Positions 19,058 through 29,292 of a DNA stretch of 64,000 nt are shown here, one piece after another. This stretch comes from Streptomyces sp. P3 (GTDB lineage: Bacteria > Actinomycetota > Actinomycetes > Streptomycetales > Streptomycetaceae), in the NCBI GenBank assembly GCA_016893485.2, contig JAFEKX020000001.1, positions 8,201,501 through 8,265,500 on the forward strand, in the 5' to 3' direction. Below the pieces are notes generated by a model that saw only the letters and a list, made by a program, of their open reading frames with translations, was not told the DNA's origin and made no database searches. A program made the position numbers and the translations under genes. Within the stretch, counting starts at the first letter, position 1; each line of letters starts with the position of its first letter.

Positions 19058-20123
19058 GTGCCCACTGTGCCCCCGGCCGAGACGGCTGCCGACGCGGTGG
19101 ACGTGTCCGCGCTCCTGGAGCGCGGCCGGACCCTTGCCACACCGGTGCTGCGGGCTGCCGTGGACCGGCTGGCTCCCCCATGGACACCGTCGCCGCCTAC
19201 CACTTCGGCTGGATCGACGCCGAGGGCAACCCGGCGGCCGGCGACGGCGGCAAGGCCGTACGCCCCGCGCTCGCCGTGCTCTCCGCCGAGGTCACCGGCG
19301 CCGCGCCGGAGACCGGTATCCCCGGCGCCGTCGCCGTCGAGCTGATCCACAACTTCTCGCTGCTGCACGACGACCTGATGGACGGCGACGAGCAGCGCCG
19401 TCACCGCGACACCGTCTGGAAGGTGCACGGCCCCGCCCAGGCCATCCTCGTCGGCGACGCCCTCTTCGCGCTGGCCAACGAGGTCCTGCTGGAGCTCGGC
19501 ACCGTCGAGGCAGGCCGCGCCACCCGCCGCCTCACCACCGCGACCCGCGCCCTCATCGACGGCCAGGCGCAGGACATCTCCTACGAGCACCGCGACCGCG
19601 TCAGCGTCGAGGAGTGCCTGGAGATGGAGGGCAACAAGACCGGCGCCCTGCTCGCCTGCGCCTCGTCCATCGGGGCCGTGCTCGGCGGTGCGGACGACCG
19701 CACCGCCGACGTCCTGAGAAGTACGGCTACCACCTCGGCCTGGCCTTCCAGGCCGTCGACGACCTCCTCGGCATCTGGGGCGACCCGGACGCCACCGGGA
19801 AGCAGACCTGGAGCGATCTGCGCCAGCGCAAGAAGTCCCTGCCCGTGGTGGCGGCGCTCGCGGCGGGCGGACCCGCCTCGGACCGGCTCGGCGAGATCCT
19901 CGCCGCCGACGCCAAGAGCAGCGACTTCGAGAACTTCTCCGAGGAGGAGTTCGCGGCCCGCGCCGCGCTCATCGAGGAGGCCGGCGGCCGCGAGTGGACC
20001 GCCGAAGAGGCACGCCGTCAGCACACCATCGCCATCGAGGTCCTCGACGCCATCGACATGCCCGACCGGGTTCGGGCACGGTTCACGGCGCTCGCCGACT
20101 TCGTCGTCGTACGAAAGAGATGA
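19058..20123 (+). CDS. Polyprenyl (farnesyl/geranylgeranyl) diphosphate synthase, frameshifted
   Basis: About 355 residues. Trans-prenyltransferase with FARM motif LLHDDLMDGDEQRR and SARM motif FQAVDDLLGIWGD; GGKAVRPALAVLSAE and the KTGALLACASS region also fit. It would condense isopentenyl and allylic diphosphates, most likely making farnesyl diphosphate for HpnD/HpnC in this operon. Frames shift near 19178 (one C missing before MDTVAAYHFGW) and 19718. I use GTG 19058, which has AGAGGAGA immediately upstream. ATG 18995, overlapping the hpnE stop, is an in-frame alternative. Confidence 0.87.
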
Positions 20124-20233
20124 TCACTATCGGTCGAATAGCCCTCGCGTAGTCGCCGGCCGGTGCTGCGAACGAACGAGCACCGGCCGACGGCGGACCC
20201 AGCAGAGACATGCCACTGCACGAAGGGGAAGCC

Positions 20234-22239
20234 ATGACAGCGACGACCGACGGAAGCACCGGGGCCATGCCTCCCCGTGTTGCCGCGGCCAGCGAAACCG
20301 ACATCAACACCCCCGTGGCGGCCGGGGTGCACGACGCCGCCGCACACGCCGTACAACGCGCCACCGACTTCCTCCTCTCCCAGCAGGACGCGCAGGGCTG
20401 GTGGAAGGGCGACCTCGAGACGAACGTCACGATGGACGCCGAGGATCTGCTGCTCCGTCAGTTCCTGGGCATCCGCGAGGAGTCGACGACCCAGGCCGCC
20501 GCACTCTTCATCCGCGGCGAACAGCGCGAGGACGGCACCTGGGCGAGCTTCTACGGCGGACCCGGTGAACTCTCCACCACCATCGAGGCGTACGTCGCCC
20601 TGCGGCTGGCCGGTGACGCGCCGGACGCCCCGCACATGGCGAAGGCGTCCGCGTGGGTGCGGGAGCGGGGCGGCATCGCCTCGGCCCGCGTCTTCACCCG
20701 GATCTGGCTCGCCCTGTTCGGCTGGTGGAAATGGGACGACCTGCCCGAACTCCCGCCGGAACTCCTGTACTTCCCGACCTGGGTGCCGCTCAACATCTAC
20801 GACTTCGGATGCTGGGCCCGGCAGACCATCGTGCCGCTCACGGTCGTCTCCGCGAAGCGGCCGGTACGGCCGGCGCCCTTCCCGCTCGACGAACTGCACA
20901 CCGACCCGGAGAATCCGAACCCGGTCAAGCCCCTTGCCCCGGTGGCCAGTTGGGACGGCGCCTTCCAGCGGATCGACAAGGCGCTGCACCTCTACCGCAA
21001 GGTCGCCCCGCGCAAGCTGCGCCGGTCCGCGATGAACGCGGCGGCCCGCTGGATCATCGAGCGCCAGGAGAACGACGGCTGCTGGGGCGGCATCCAGCCG
21101 CCTGCCGTGTACTCGGTGATCGCCCTGCACCTGCTCGGCTACGACCTCGAACACCCCGTGATGCGCGCGGGACTTGAGTCGCTGGACCGGTTCGCGATCT
21201 GGCGCGAGGACGGGGCCCGGATGATCGAGGCCTGTCAGTCCCCGGTGTGGGACACCTGCCTCGCGACCATCGCGCTCGCCGACGCGGGCGTGCCCGCCGA
21301 CCACCCCCAACTGGTCAAGGCCGCCGACTGGATGCTCGGGGAGGAGATCGTCCGTCCCGGCGACTGGGCGGTCAAACGGCCCCAACTGCCGCCGGGCGGC
21401 TGGGCGTTCGAGTTCCACAACGACAACTACCCGGACATCGACGACACCGCCGAGGTGGTGCTCGCGCTGCGCCGGGTCAGACATCACGACCCGGAGCGCC
21501 TGGACCGGGCCGCCGGACGCGCGGTCCGGTGGAACCTCGGCATGCAGTCGAAGAACGGCGGTTGGGGCGCCTTCGACGTCGACAACACCAGCCCGTTCCC
21601 CAACCGGCTGCCGTTCTGCGACTTCGGCGAGGTCATCGACCCGCCGTCGGCGGACGTCACCGCGCACGTCGTCGAGATGCTCGCCGTCGAGGGCCTCGCC
21701 CACGACCCGCGCACCCGGCGCGGCATCGAGTGGCTGCTCGCCGAACAGGAGCCGGACGGCTCGTGGTTCGGCCGCTGGGGCGTCAACTACGTCTACGGCA
21801 CCGGGTCCGTCGTACCGGCGCTCGCCGCGGCCGGGATTCCCGGCTCGCACCCGGCGATCCGGCGCGCGGTCAGCTGGCTGGAGACCGTACAGAACGACGA
21901 CGGCGGCTGGGGCGAGGACCTGCGCTCCTACAAGTACGCCAAGGAGTGGAGCGGCCGGGGCGCCTCGACCGCCTCGCAGACGGCCTGGGCGCTGATGGCC
22001 CTGCTCGCGGCGGGGGAGCGGGACTCCAAGGCGGTGGAGCGCGGTGTGGAGTGGCTCGCGACGACCCAGCGGGAGGACGGGTCCTGGGACGAGCCCTACT
22101 TCACCGGCACGGGCTTCCCGTGGGACTTCTCCATCAACTACCACCTCTACCGGCAGGTCTTCCCGCTCACCGCGCTCGGCCGTTTCGTCCATGGAGAACC
22201 GTTCTCCCAGCCCGCGTTCTCCCCGGCCAAGGGGGCTGA
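20234..22239 (+). CDS. shc: Squalene-hopene cyclase
   Basis: About 668 residues, the usual family length. It cyclises squalene to hopene/hopanol and is a monotopic membrane enzyme. The catalytic DxDD motif is PDIDDTAEV. Several QW repeats are visible: QDAQGWW, QENDGCWGG, QSKNGGWGAFD, QEPDGSW, QNDDGGWGED and QREDGSWDE. The start is ATG 20234 with AAGGGGAA upstream. One G appears lost from the run at 22231, so the real stop is the TGA (22237-22239) overlapping the next ATG; as sequenced the frame reads on. The central enzyme of the locus. Confidence 0.96.
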
Positions 22240-22876
22240 TGAGCTCACAGCCCGCCGGACTGCCGCTGCTGATCGCCTGCGCGCTCGGCATCGAGCGCCT
22301 CGCCCTGCGCGCAGGCGACCGCTCCGGCGCCGGCGGGCCGGTCACCTTCCTCAGGACGGGGATGGGGCCACAGGCCGCCGAGGAGGCCGTCTCCCGGCGC
22401 CTCGCCGACCCGGCGCTGGCCGAGGCCGCCGTACTGGCCACGGGCTTCTGCGCCGGACTCGCCCCGGTATGCACCCCGGCGACCTCGTGGTCGCCGAGGA
22501 GACCAGGGAGGCGCGCGGAACCGTTCCGTGCGTCGGTACCGAACTGCTCGTCAAGGAGCTCGCCCGGGCGCTGCCCGGACGTACCGTCCACACCGGCCCC
22601 TGACCGGCTCCGATCACATCGTCCGCGGACCGGAACGGTCGGATCTGCTCGCGACCGGCGCGATCGCGGTCGACATGGAGTCGGCGGCCACGCTGCTGAG
22701 CGCCGTGCGTACGGGCGCGCGCCCGGTTGCGGCCGTACGGGTGGTCGTGGACGCTCCTGAACATGAACTCGTCCGGATCGGCACGGTGCGCGGTGGAATA
22801 TCGGCTTTCCGCGTTCTTCGATCCGTTCTTCCCGCTTTTTCGAATGGCACCGTTCTTTGCTGCTCCCCGGAGGTGA
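22239..22876 (+). CDS. hpnG: Hopanoid-associated nucleoside phosphorylase HpnG, heavily frameshifted
   Basis: About 213 residues. The start MSSQPAGLPLLIACALGIER overlaps the shc stop. LRTGMGPQAAEEAV, ATGFCAGLAP and ATGAIAVDMESAATL (the purine phosphorylase acid/Met-Glu motif) place it in the PNP/MTAN family. HpnG removes adenine from adenosylhopane on the way to ribosylhopane. Frames shift near 22470 and 22603, then in a T run near 22838 and a C run near 22867. The corrected end is FEWHRSLLLPRR at TGA 22874-22876. Confidence 0.82.
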
Positions 22877-22881
22877 GCCAG

Positions 22882-23901
22882 ATGGCCATGCCGCTGCGCC
22901 AGTCCATCAAGGTCGCTACATATTTGGCCGAACAGAAGCTCCGCAAGAGGGACAAGTTCCCCTGATCGTGGAGCTGGAACCTCTCTTCGCATGCAACCTG
23001 AAGTGCGAGGGCTGCGGCAAGATCCAGCACCCGGCGGGCGTGCTCAAGCAGCGCATGCCGGTGGCGCAGGCCGTCGGGGCGGTGCTCGAGTCCGGTGCGC
23101 CGATGGTGTCCATCGCGGGCGGTGAGCCCCTGATGCACCCTCAGATCGACGAGATCGTGCGGCAGTTGGTGGCGAAGAAGAAATACGTCTTCCTCTGCAC
23201 CAACGCCATGCTGCTCCGCAAGAAGCTGGACAAGTTCACGCCCTCGCCCTATTTCGCGTTCGCGGTGCACATCGACGGGCTGCGTGAGCGGCACGACGAG
23301 TCGGTCGCGAAGGAGGGCGTGTTCGACGAGGCCGTGGAGGCGATGAAGGAGGCCAAGAAGCGCGGCTTCCGGGTCACCACGAATTCGACCTTCTTCAACA
23401 CGGACACCCCGCAGACCATCATCGAGGTGCTCAACTTCCTCAACGACGACATCAAGGTCGACGAGATGATGATCTCGCCCGCCTACGCCTACGAGAAGGC
23501 GCCCGACCAGGAGCACTTCCTGGGCGTCGCGCAGACCCACGAGCTGTTCAAGAAGGCCTTCGCGGGCGGCAACCGCCGCAAGTGGCGGCTGAACCACTCG
23601 CCGCTCTTCCTGGACTTCCTGGAGGGCAAGGTCGACTTCCGTGCACGGCCTGGGCGATCCCGAACTACTCCCTCTTCGGCTGGCAGCGCCCTGCTACCTG
23701 ATGAGCGACGGGTACGTCCCGACGTACCGGGAACTGATCGAGGACACCGACTGGGACAAGTACGGCCGCGGCAAGGACCCGCGCTGCGCCAACTGCATGG
23801 CGCACTGCGGCTACGAGCCCACCGCCGTCCTCGCCACCATGGGCTCCCTCAAGGAGTCCCTGCGGGCCATGCGCGAGACCGTCGCAGGAAACCGCGACTG
23901 A
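22882..23901 (+). CDS. hpnH: HpnH radical SAM adenosylhopane synthase, frameshifted
   Basis: About 340 residues. Radical SAM CX3CX2C cluster in LFACNLKCEGCGKIQHPAG, the SIAGGEPLMHPQ motif, and a C-terminal SPASM-like cysteine region (GKDPRCANCMAHCGYEP). HpnH adds a 5'-deoxyadenosyl group to hopene. The start is ATG 22882 with GGAGGTGAG just upstream. Frames shift near 22962 (DKFP then LIVELEPL) and 23642 (KVDF then WAIPNYSLFGWQRPCYLMSD). It follows hpnG with a 5-nt gap. Confidence 0.92.
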
Positions 23902-23905
23902 CGCC

Positions 23906-25054
23906 ATGACCGCAGTGTCCCTGGGCGTCCCGAGATGCCGGTCCGGCCGATCGCCCCGCGACGTGTGTCGCGGCAGATCCAGGTCGGGCCGGTGGCGGTC
24001 GGGGCGGGGCCCCGTCTCGGTCCAGTCGATGACGACGACGCGTACGTCGGACATCGGCGCCACCCTCCAGCAGATCGCCGAACTCACCGCGTCCGGCTGC
24101 CAGATCGTCCGCGTCGCCTGCCCCACGCAGGACGACGCGGACGCGCTGGCGACCATCGCCCGCAAGTCGCAGATCCCGGTGATCGCGGACATCCACTTCC
24201 AGCCCAAGTACGTCTTCGCCGCGATCGAGGCCGGGTGTGCGGCGGTTCGGGTGAATCCCGGCAACATCAAGCAGTTCGACGACAAGGTCAAGGAGATCGC
24301 GCGGGCCGCGAAGGACCACGGCACGCCGATCCGGATCGGGGTCAACGCCGGTTCCCTGGACCGTCGTCTGCTCCAGAAGTACGGCAGGGCGACGCCCGAG
24401 GCGCTCGTCGAGTCGGCCCTGTGGGAGGCGTCCCTCTTCGAGGAGCACGGCTTCCGCGACATCAAGATCTCCGTCAAGCACAACGACCCCGTGGTGATGG
24501 TCAACGCCTACCGGCAGCTGGCCGCGCAGAGCGACTATCCGCTGCACCTCGGGGTCACCGAGGCCGGTCCCGCCTTCCAGGGCACGATCAAGTCGGCGGT
24601 GGCCTTCGGGGCGCTGCTCAGCGAGGGCATCGGCGACACCATCCGGGTGTCGCTGTCCGCCCCGCCGGTCGAGGAGGTCAAGGTCGGCCTCCAGATCCTG
24701 GAGTCGCTGAACCTCAAGCCCCGGCGGCTGGAGATCGTGTCGTGCCCGTCCTGCGGGCGGGCCCAGGTGGACGTCTACAAGCTCGCCGACGAGGTCACGG
24801 CGGGTTTGGAGGGCATGGAGGTGCCGTTGCGCGTCGCGGTCATGGGCTGCGTCGTCAACGGACCCGGTGAGGCGCGGGAGGCGGACCTCGGGGTCGCCTC
24901 CGGCAACGGCAGGGGCCAGATCTTCGTCAAGGGCGAGGTCGTCAAGACCGTGCCCGAGTCGAAGATCGTGGAGACCCTCATCGAGGAGGCGATGAAGATC
25001 GCCGAGCAGATGGAGCAGGACGGCGTCGCGGCGGGGAGCCGGCCGTCACCGTGA
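23906..25054 (+). CDS. ispG: (E)-4-hydroxy-3-methylbut-2-enyl-diphosphate synthase
   Basis: 382 residues. Iron-sulfur enzyme of the MEP pathway that converts MEcPP to HMBPP. SVQSMTTTRTSDIGATLQQI at the N-terminus, GVNAGSLDRRLLQKYG in the TIM barrel and cluster ligands in SCPSCGRAQVD and GCVVNGPGE near the C-terminus are all present. Two compensating indels (about 23930 and 24008) garble residues 10-37, where the conserved RPIAPRRVSRQIQVGPVAVG reads in another frame. It lies within the hopanoid operon, 4 nt after hpnH, which ties C5 supply to hopanoid synthesis. A second ispG elsewhere is likely, as in S. coelicolor. Confidence 0.95.
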   Translation: MTAVSLGVPRCRSGRSPRDVCRGRSRSGRWRSGRGPVSVQSMTTTRTSDIGATLQQIAELTASGCQIVRVACPTQDDADALATIARKSQIPVIADIHFQPKYVFAAIEAGCAAVRVNPGNIKQFDDKVKEIARAAKDHGTPIRIGVNAGSLDRRLLQKYGRATPEALVESALWEASLFEEHGFRDIKISVKHNDPVVMVNAYRQLAAQSDYPLHLGVTEAGPAFQGTIKSAVAFGALLSEGIGDTIRVSLSAPPVEEVKVGLQILESLNLKPRRLEIVSCPSCGRAQVDVYKLADEVTAGLEGMEVPLRVAVMGCVVNGPGEAREADLGVASGNGRGQIFVKGEVVKTVPESKIVETLIEEAMKIAEQMEQDGVAAGSRPSP

Positions 25055-25085
25055 GCTGAACAGCACGGACCGAAGGGGGCCCGAC

Positions 25086-26990
25086 GTGACGATCCTGGAG
25101 AGCATCCGTCAACCACGCGACCTGAAGTCGCTGTCCGAGGCGGAACTCGGCGAACTGTCCGAAGAGATAAGGAGTTCCTGGTCCATGCGGTGGCCAGGAC
25201 CGGCGGTCACCTCGGACCCAACCTGGGCGTGGTGGAGTTGACCGTCGCGCTGCACCGCGTCTTCGAGTCCCCGGCCGACCGCATCCTGTGGGACACCGGC
25301 CACCAGAGCTATGTGCACAAGATGCTGACGGGGCGTCAGGACTTCTCGAAGCTGCGCGGCAAGGGCGGCCTGTCCGGCTACCCCTCGCGCGAGGAGTCCG
25401 AGCACGACGTCATCGAGAACAGCCACGCCTCCACCGCGCTCGGCTGGGCCGACGGCCTCGCCAAGGCCCGCCAGGTGCAGGGCGAGAAGGGCCACGTCGT
25501 CGCGGTCATCGGCGACGGCGCGCTGACCGGCGGTATGGCCTGGGAGGCGCTGAACAACATCGCCGCCGCCAAGGACCGGCCGCTGATCATCGTCGTCAAC
25601 GACAACGAGCGCTCGTACGCGCCCACCATCGGCGGCCTCGCCAACCACCTGGCCACCCTGCGCACCACCGACAGCTACGAACAGGTCCTCGCCTGGGGCA
25701 AGCGCGTCCTGCTGCGCACCCCGGTCGTCGGCAACACCATCTACGAGTCGCTGCACGGCGCGAAGAAGGGCTTCAAGGACGCGTTCGCCCCTGCAGGGCA
25801 TGTTCGAGGACCTCGGCCTCAAGTACGTCGGCCCGATCGACGGACACGACATCGGCGCCGTCGAGTCCGCGCTGCGCCGCGCGAAACGCTTCCACGGCCC
25901 GGTCCTCGTGCACTGCCTCACGGAGAAGGGCCGCGGCTACGAACCCGCCCTCGCCCACGAGGAGGACCACTTCCACACCGTCGGCGTGATGGACCCCCTC
26001 ACCTGCGCACCCCTCGCCCCCTCCAACGGCCCTTCCTGGACCAGCGTGTTCGGCGACGAGATCCTGCGCATCGGGGAGGAACGCGACGACGTCGTGGCCA
26101 TCACGGCGGCCATGCTGCACCCGGTCGGCCTCGGCAAGTTCGCCGCGAGGTTCCCGGACCGGGTCTGGGACGTCGGCATCGCCGAGCAGCACGCGGCGGT
26201 CTCGGCGGCGGGCCTGGCGACCGGCGGGCTGCACCCCGTCGTCGCCGTCTACGCCACCTTCCTCAACCGGGCCTTCGACCAGCTCCTGATGGACGTGGCA
26301 CTGCACCGCTGCGGAGTGACGTTCGTCCTGGACCGCGCCGGGGTCACCGGAGTCGACGGCGCGTCGCACAACGGCATGTGGGACATGTCCATCCTCCAGG
26401 TCGTGCCGGGGCTGCGCATCGCCGCCCCGCGTGACGCCGGCCAACCCGGGCCCAGCTACGGGAAGCGGTCGCCGTAGACGACGCGCCGACCCTCGTCCGC
26501 TTCCCGAAGGAGTCGGTCGGACCGAGATCCCCGCCATCGACCGGGTGGGCGGCCTCGACGTCCTGCACCGCGCCACGGAGACCCCGGAGGTGCTGCTCGT
26601 CGCCGTCGGGGTGATGGCGCCCGTGTGCCTCCAGGCCGCCGAACTCCTCGAGGCGCGCGGCATCAACTGCACGGTCGTGGACCCCCGTTGGGTCAAACCC
26701 GTCGACCCGGCGCTCCCGGCCTCGCCGCCGGGCACCGCCTCGTCGCCGTCGTGGAGGACAACAGCCGCGCCTCCGGCGTCGGCGCCGCCGTGGCGCTGGC
26801 GCTCGGGGACGCCGAAGTCGACGTCCCCGTACGGCGGTTCGGCATCCCCGAGCAGTTCCTCGCGCACGCCAAACGCGGGGAGGTGCTCGCCGACATCGGC
26901 CTCACACCCGTCGAGGTCGCCGGACGGATCAGCGCAAGCCTGGCGGTCAAGGACACGAACGCCGGCACAGCCAAGGAGAAACCCGAATGA
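25086..26990 (+). CDS. dxs: 1-deoxy-D-xylulose-5-phosphate synthase, frameshifted
   Basis: About 635 residues. Thiamine-diphosphate enzyme that joins pyruvate and glyceraldehyde-3-phosphate, the first step of the MEP pathway. GTG 25086 has AAGGGGG upstream. Visible motifs are RTGGHLGPNLGVVELTVALH, DTGHQSYVHKMLTGR, the ThDP motif GDGALTGGMAWEALNN, DVGIAEQHAAVSAAGLA and DRAGVTGVDGASHNGMWD. Frames shift near 25170, 25795, 26440-26455, 26518 and 26713, and total length is normal. It overlaps the aminotransferase start by 4 nt. Probably a hopanoid-dedicated copy. Confidence 0.94.
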
Positions 26991-28372
26991 CCAAGGAGTT
27001 CGACCTCACCGCGCTGCTGGCCGAGCGCGGAGCCGAGCGCTACGAGCTGCACGCCAAGTACCTCAACCACCAGCTCCCGCGCATGCTCCGCACCATCGGC
27101 TTCGACAAGGTCTACGAGCGGGGCGAGGGCGCCTACTTCTGGGACGCCGACGGCAACGACTACCTCGACATGCTCGCCGGGTTCGGGGTGATGGGCCTGG
27201 GCCGCCACCACCCCGTCGTCCGCAAGGCGGTGCACGACGTCCTCGACGCCCAGCTCGCCGACCTCACCCGCTTCGACTGCCAGCCGCTGCCCGGCCTGCT
27301 CGCCGAGCAACTCCTCACCCACAGCCCGCACCTGGACCGGGTGTTCTTCGGCAACAGCGGCACGGAAGCGGTCGAGACCGCGCTCAAGTTCGCCCGCTAC
27401 GCCACCGGAAAACCCCGCGTCCTCTACTGCGACCACGCCTTCCACGGCCTCACCACCGGCTCGCTCTCGGTCAACGGCGAGGACGGCTTCCGGGACGGCT
27501 TCGCCCCGCTGCTGCCCGACACCGCCGTACCGCTCGGCGATCTCGACGCCCTGGCACGGGAGTTGAGGAAGGGCGACGTCGCCGCCCTCGTCGTCGAGCC
27601 GATCCAGGGCAAGGGCGTCCACGAGGCGCCGCCCGGCTATCTGCGCGCCGCGCAGGAAGTCCTGCACCAGCACAAGGCGTTGCTCATCGCCGACGAGGTG
27701 CAGACCGGCCTCGGCCGCACCGGCGACTTCTACGCCTACCAGCACGAGGAGGGTGTGGAGCCCGACCTCGTCTGCGTGGCCAAGGCGCTCTCCGGCGGTT
27801 ACGTGCCGGTCGGCGCCACCCTCGGCAAGGACTGGATCTTCAAGAAGGTCTACTCGTCCATGGACCGGGTGCTGGTCCACTCGGCGAGTTTCGGGGCCAA
27901 CGCCCAGGCCATGGCGGCCGGCCTCGCTGTGCTGTCCGTCATGGAGAACGAGCAGGTCGTCGCCAACGCCCGTGCCACCGGGGACCGGTTGAGGTCCCGG
28001 CTCGCCGCGCTGGTCGACAAGTACGAGCTGCTCGCTGATGTCCGCGGCCGGGGTCTGATGATCGGCATCGAGTTCGGCAGGCCCAAGTCGCTGAAGCTGC
28101 GCAGCCGTTGGACCATGCTGCAGGCCGCACGCAAGGGCCTGTTCGCGCAGATGGTGGTCGTACCGCTGCTCCAGCGGCACCGCATCCTCACCCAGGTCTC
28201 CGGAGACCACCTGGAGGTCATCAAGCTGATCCCGCCGCTGATCATTGGCGAGCGCGAGGTGGACCGGTTCGTGGACGCGTTCACCGCCGTGATGGACGAC
28301 GCGCACAGCGGCGGCGGGCTGATGTGGGACTTCAGCAAGACACTCGTGAAGCAGGCGGTGGCCAACCGGTAG
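26987..28372 (+). CDS. hpnO: HpnO-like aspartate aminotransferase family protein (aminobacteriohopanetriol aminotransferase)
   Basis: 461 residues, intact. Class III PLP aminotransferase: FFGNSGTEAVETALKFAR, HAFHGLTTGSLS, LLIADEVQTGLGRTG with the PLP-ring Asp, and the Schiff-base lysine in CVAKALSGGYVPVGATLG. Homologues in hopanoid loci aminate the ribosylhopane-derived side chain to give aminobacteriohopanetriol. It overlaps dxs by 4 nt (ATGA). It is the last biosynthetic gene in the operon and is followed by the tandem operator at 28437. Confidence 0.9.
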   Translation: MTKEFDLTALLAERGAERYELHAKYLNHQLPRMLRTIGFDKVYERGEGAYFWDADGNDYLDMLAGFGVMGLGRHHPVVRKAVHDVLDAQLADLTRFDCQPLPGLLAEQLLTHSPHLDRVFFGNSGTEAVETALKFARYATGKPRVLYCDHAFHGLTTGSLSVNGEDGFRDGFAPLLPDTAVPLGDLDALARELRKGDVAALVVEPIQGKGVHEAPPGYLRAAQEVLHQHKALLIADEVQTGLGRTGDFYAYQHEEGVEPDLVCVAKALSGGYVPVGATLGKDWIFKKVYSSMDRVLVHSASFGANAQAMAAGLAVLSVMENEQVVANARATGDRLRSRLAALVDKYELLADVRGRGLMIGIEFGRPKSLKLRSRWTMLQAARKGLFAQMVVVPLLQRHRILTQVSGDHLEVIKLIPPLIIGEREVDRFVDAFTAVMDDAHSGGGLMWDFSKTLVKQAVANR

Positions 28373-28436
28373 GAGGCTCTGCCCGGCGCCGAGGACGGGT
28401 GCCGTGGGCAGCTCCAAGAGTGGGTGCCGTAGGTTT

Positions 28437-28471
28437 TTGCCCCTGAGGCAAGAAATTTGCCGCAGGGGCAA
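28437..28471. promoter_or_regulatory. Tandem operator: two TTGCC-N5-GGCAA sites
   Basis: Site 1 is 28437-28451 (TTGCCCCTGAGGCAA) and site 2 is 28457-28471 (TTGCCGCAGGGGCAA), 20 bp centre to centre, i.e. two helical turns. Together they also form a 17-bp inverted repeat with one mismatch (28435-28473). They end 22 nt before the XRE-cupin regulator start, which suggests autoregulation. A weak terminator of the hopanoid operon is the alternative, but no U tract follows. Confidence 0.6.
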
Positions 28472-28492
28472 AAGTCCGGCTGAATGGAGGGC

Positions 28493-29125
28493 ATGAGCTC
28501 CTCCGAGATCGGGCCGGAACCGTCGGCCGGGCCGGCCGAAGACCTGCCGACCACCGTGGCACCACAGCTCCGCGCGCTGCGCCGCCGCGCCTCCCTCACG
28601 CTGGAGGCCGCCGCCCGCTCCGCCGGGCTCTCGCCCGCCCATCTCTCCCGTCTGGAGACCGGGCAGCGCCAGCCCTCGCTGCCGATGCTGCTCGCGCTCG
28701 CCCGCATCTACGGTACGACAGTCTCGGATCTGCTCGGCGAGACGGCCACCGACCGGGACTCCGTCGTCCGTGCCGCCGACATGGAACCGACCCGCGCGGG
28801 CGGCTGGACCTACTGGCAGGCGGGCGCCCCCGGCCGCGGGATGCAGTCGCTGCGCGTCCGCATCCCGCACGGCTCCCAGGGCGACATCGTGCGTGTGCAC
28901 CCCGGCGAGGAGTGGCTCTACGTCCTCACCGGCCGGCTGCGGCTGCGCCTCGGTGACACCGCGCACATCCTCGCGCCGGGCGACAGCGCCCACTTCGACT
29001 CGCTGACCCCGCACCGCCTCGCCGCCGCCGACGAGGACGGCGTCGAGGTCCTGTTCGTCCACACCCTGCTGCAGAGCCCCACGGCCACCCTGTGCCTGGG
29101 CCCGATCACCGGAGAGACACCATGA
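28493..29125 (+). CDS. XRE-family regulator with C-terminal cupin domain
   Basis: 210 residues from ATG 28493 (ATG 28484 is in frame and 9 nt earlier). N-terminal HTH (LRALRRRASLTLEAAARSAG, LSPAHLSRLETGQRQPSLPM), then a cupin barrel (IVRVHPGEEWLYVLTGRLRL, LAPGDSAHFDSLTPHRLAA). This HTH-cupin design usually senses a small molecule and represses its own promoter. It follows the hopanoid operon and may control it or the small membrane peptide coupled to it. Intact. The effector cannot be predicted. Confidence 0.88.
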   Translation: MSSSEIGPEPSAGPAEDLPTTVAPQLRALRRRASLTLEAAARSAGLSPAHLSRLETGQRQPSLPMLLALARIYGTTVSDLLGETATDRDSVVRAADMEPTRAGGWTYWQAGAPGRGMQSLRVRIPHGSQGDIVRVHPGEEWLYVLTGRLRLRLGDTAHILAPGDSAHFDSLTPHRLAAADEDGVEVLFVHTLLQSPTATLCLGPITGETP

Positions 29126-29247
29126 GCGGCAACAACATCGAGGACAAGTTCCCGCGCGCCCTGTGGATCCGGCTCATCATCTACATCGCCGTCGGCCACC
29201 TCTTCGCGGCCTTCATCTACCTGCTGTTCTCCGTGGGCGCCAAGTAG
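29122..29247 (+). CDS. 41-residue single-pass membrane peptide (DUF6126-like)
   Basis: It starts with ATG 29122 overlapping the regulator stop (ATGA) and ends TAG 29247. The sequence begins MSGNNIEDKFPRALWIRLII and continues with a hydrophobic helix (IYIAVGHLFAAFIYLLFSVG) and AK. It resembles DUF6126, a short Streptomyces family found at the end of the hopanoid region. Function unknown. Strict coupling to the XRE-cupin gene suggests a sensory or accessory partner at the membrane. Confidence 0.75.
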   Translation: MSGNNIEDKFPRALWIRLIIYIAVGHLFAAFIYLLFSVGAK

Positions 29248-29292
29248 CCCGCGACGGCGGCCTGTTGAGCCGGGCCGGTCGCTTCGGCCGGT

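Noticed and set aside
15523..28372. Carotenoid rather than hopanoid pathway (phytoene synthase and desaturase-like genes)
   Set aside because: The presence of squalene-hopene cyclase, HpnG, HpnH and the HpnC-HpnD-HpnE order identifies hopanoid synthesis.
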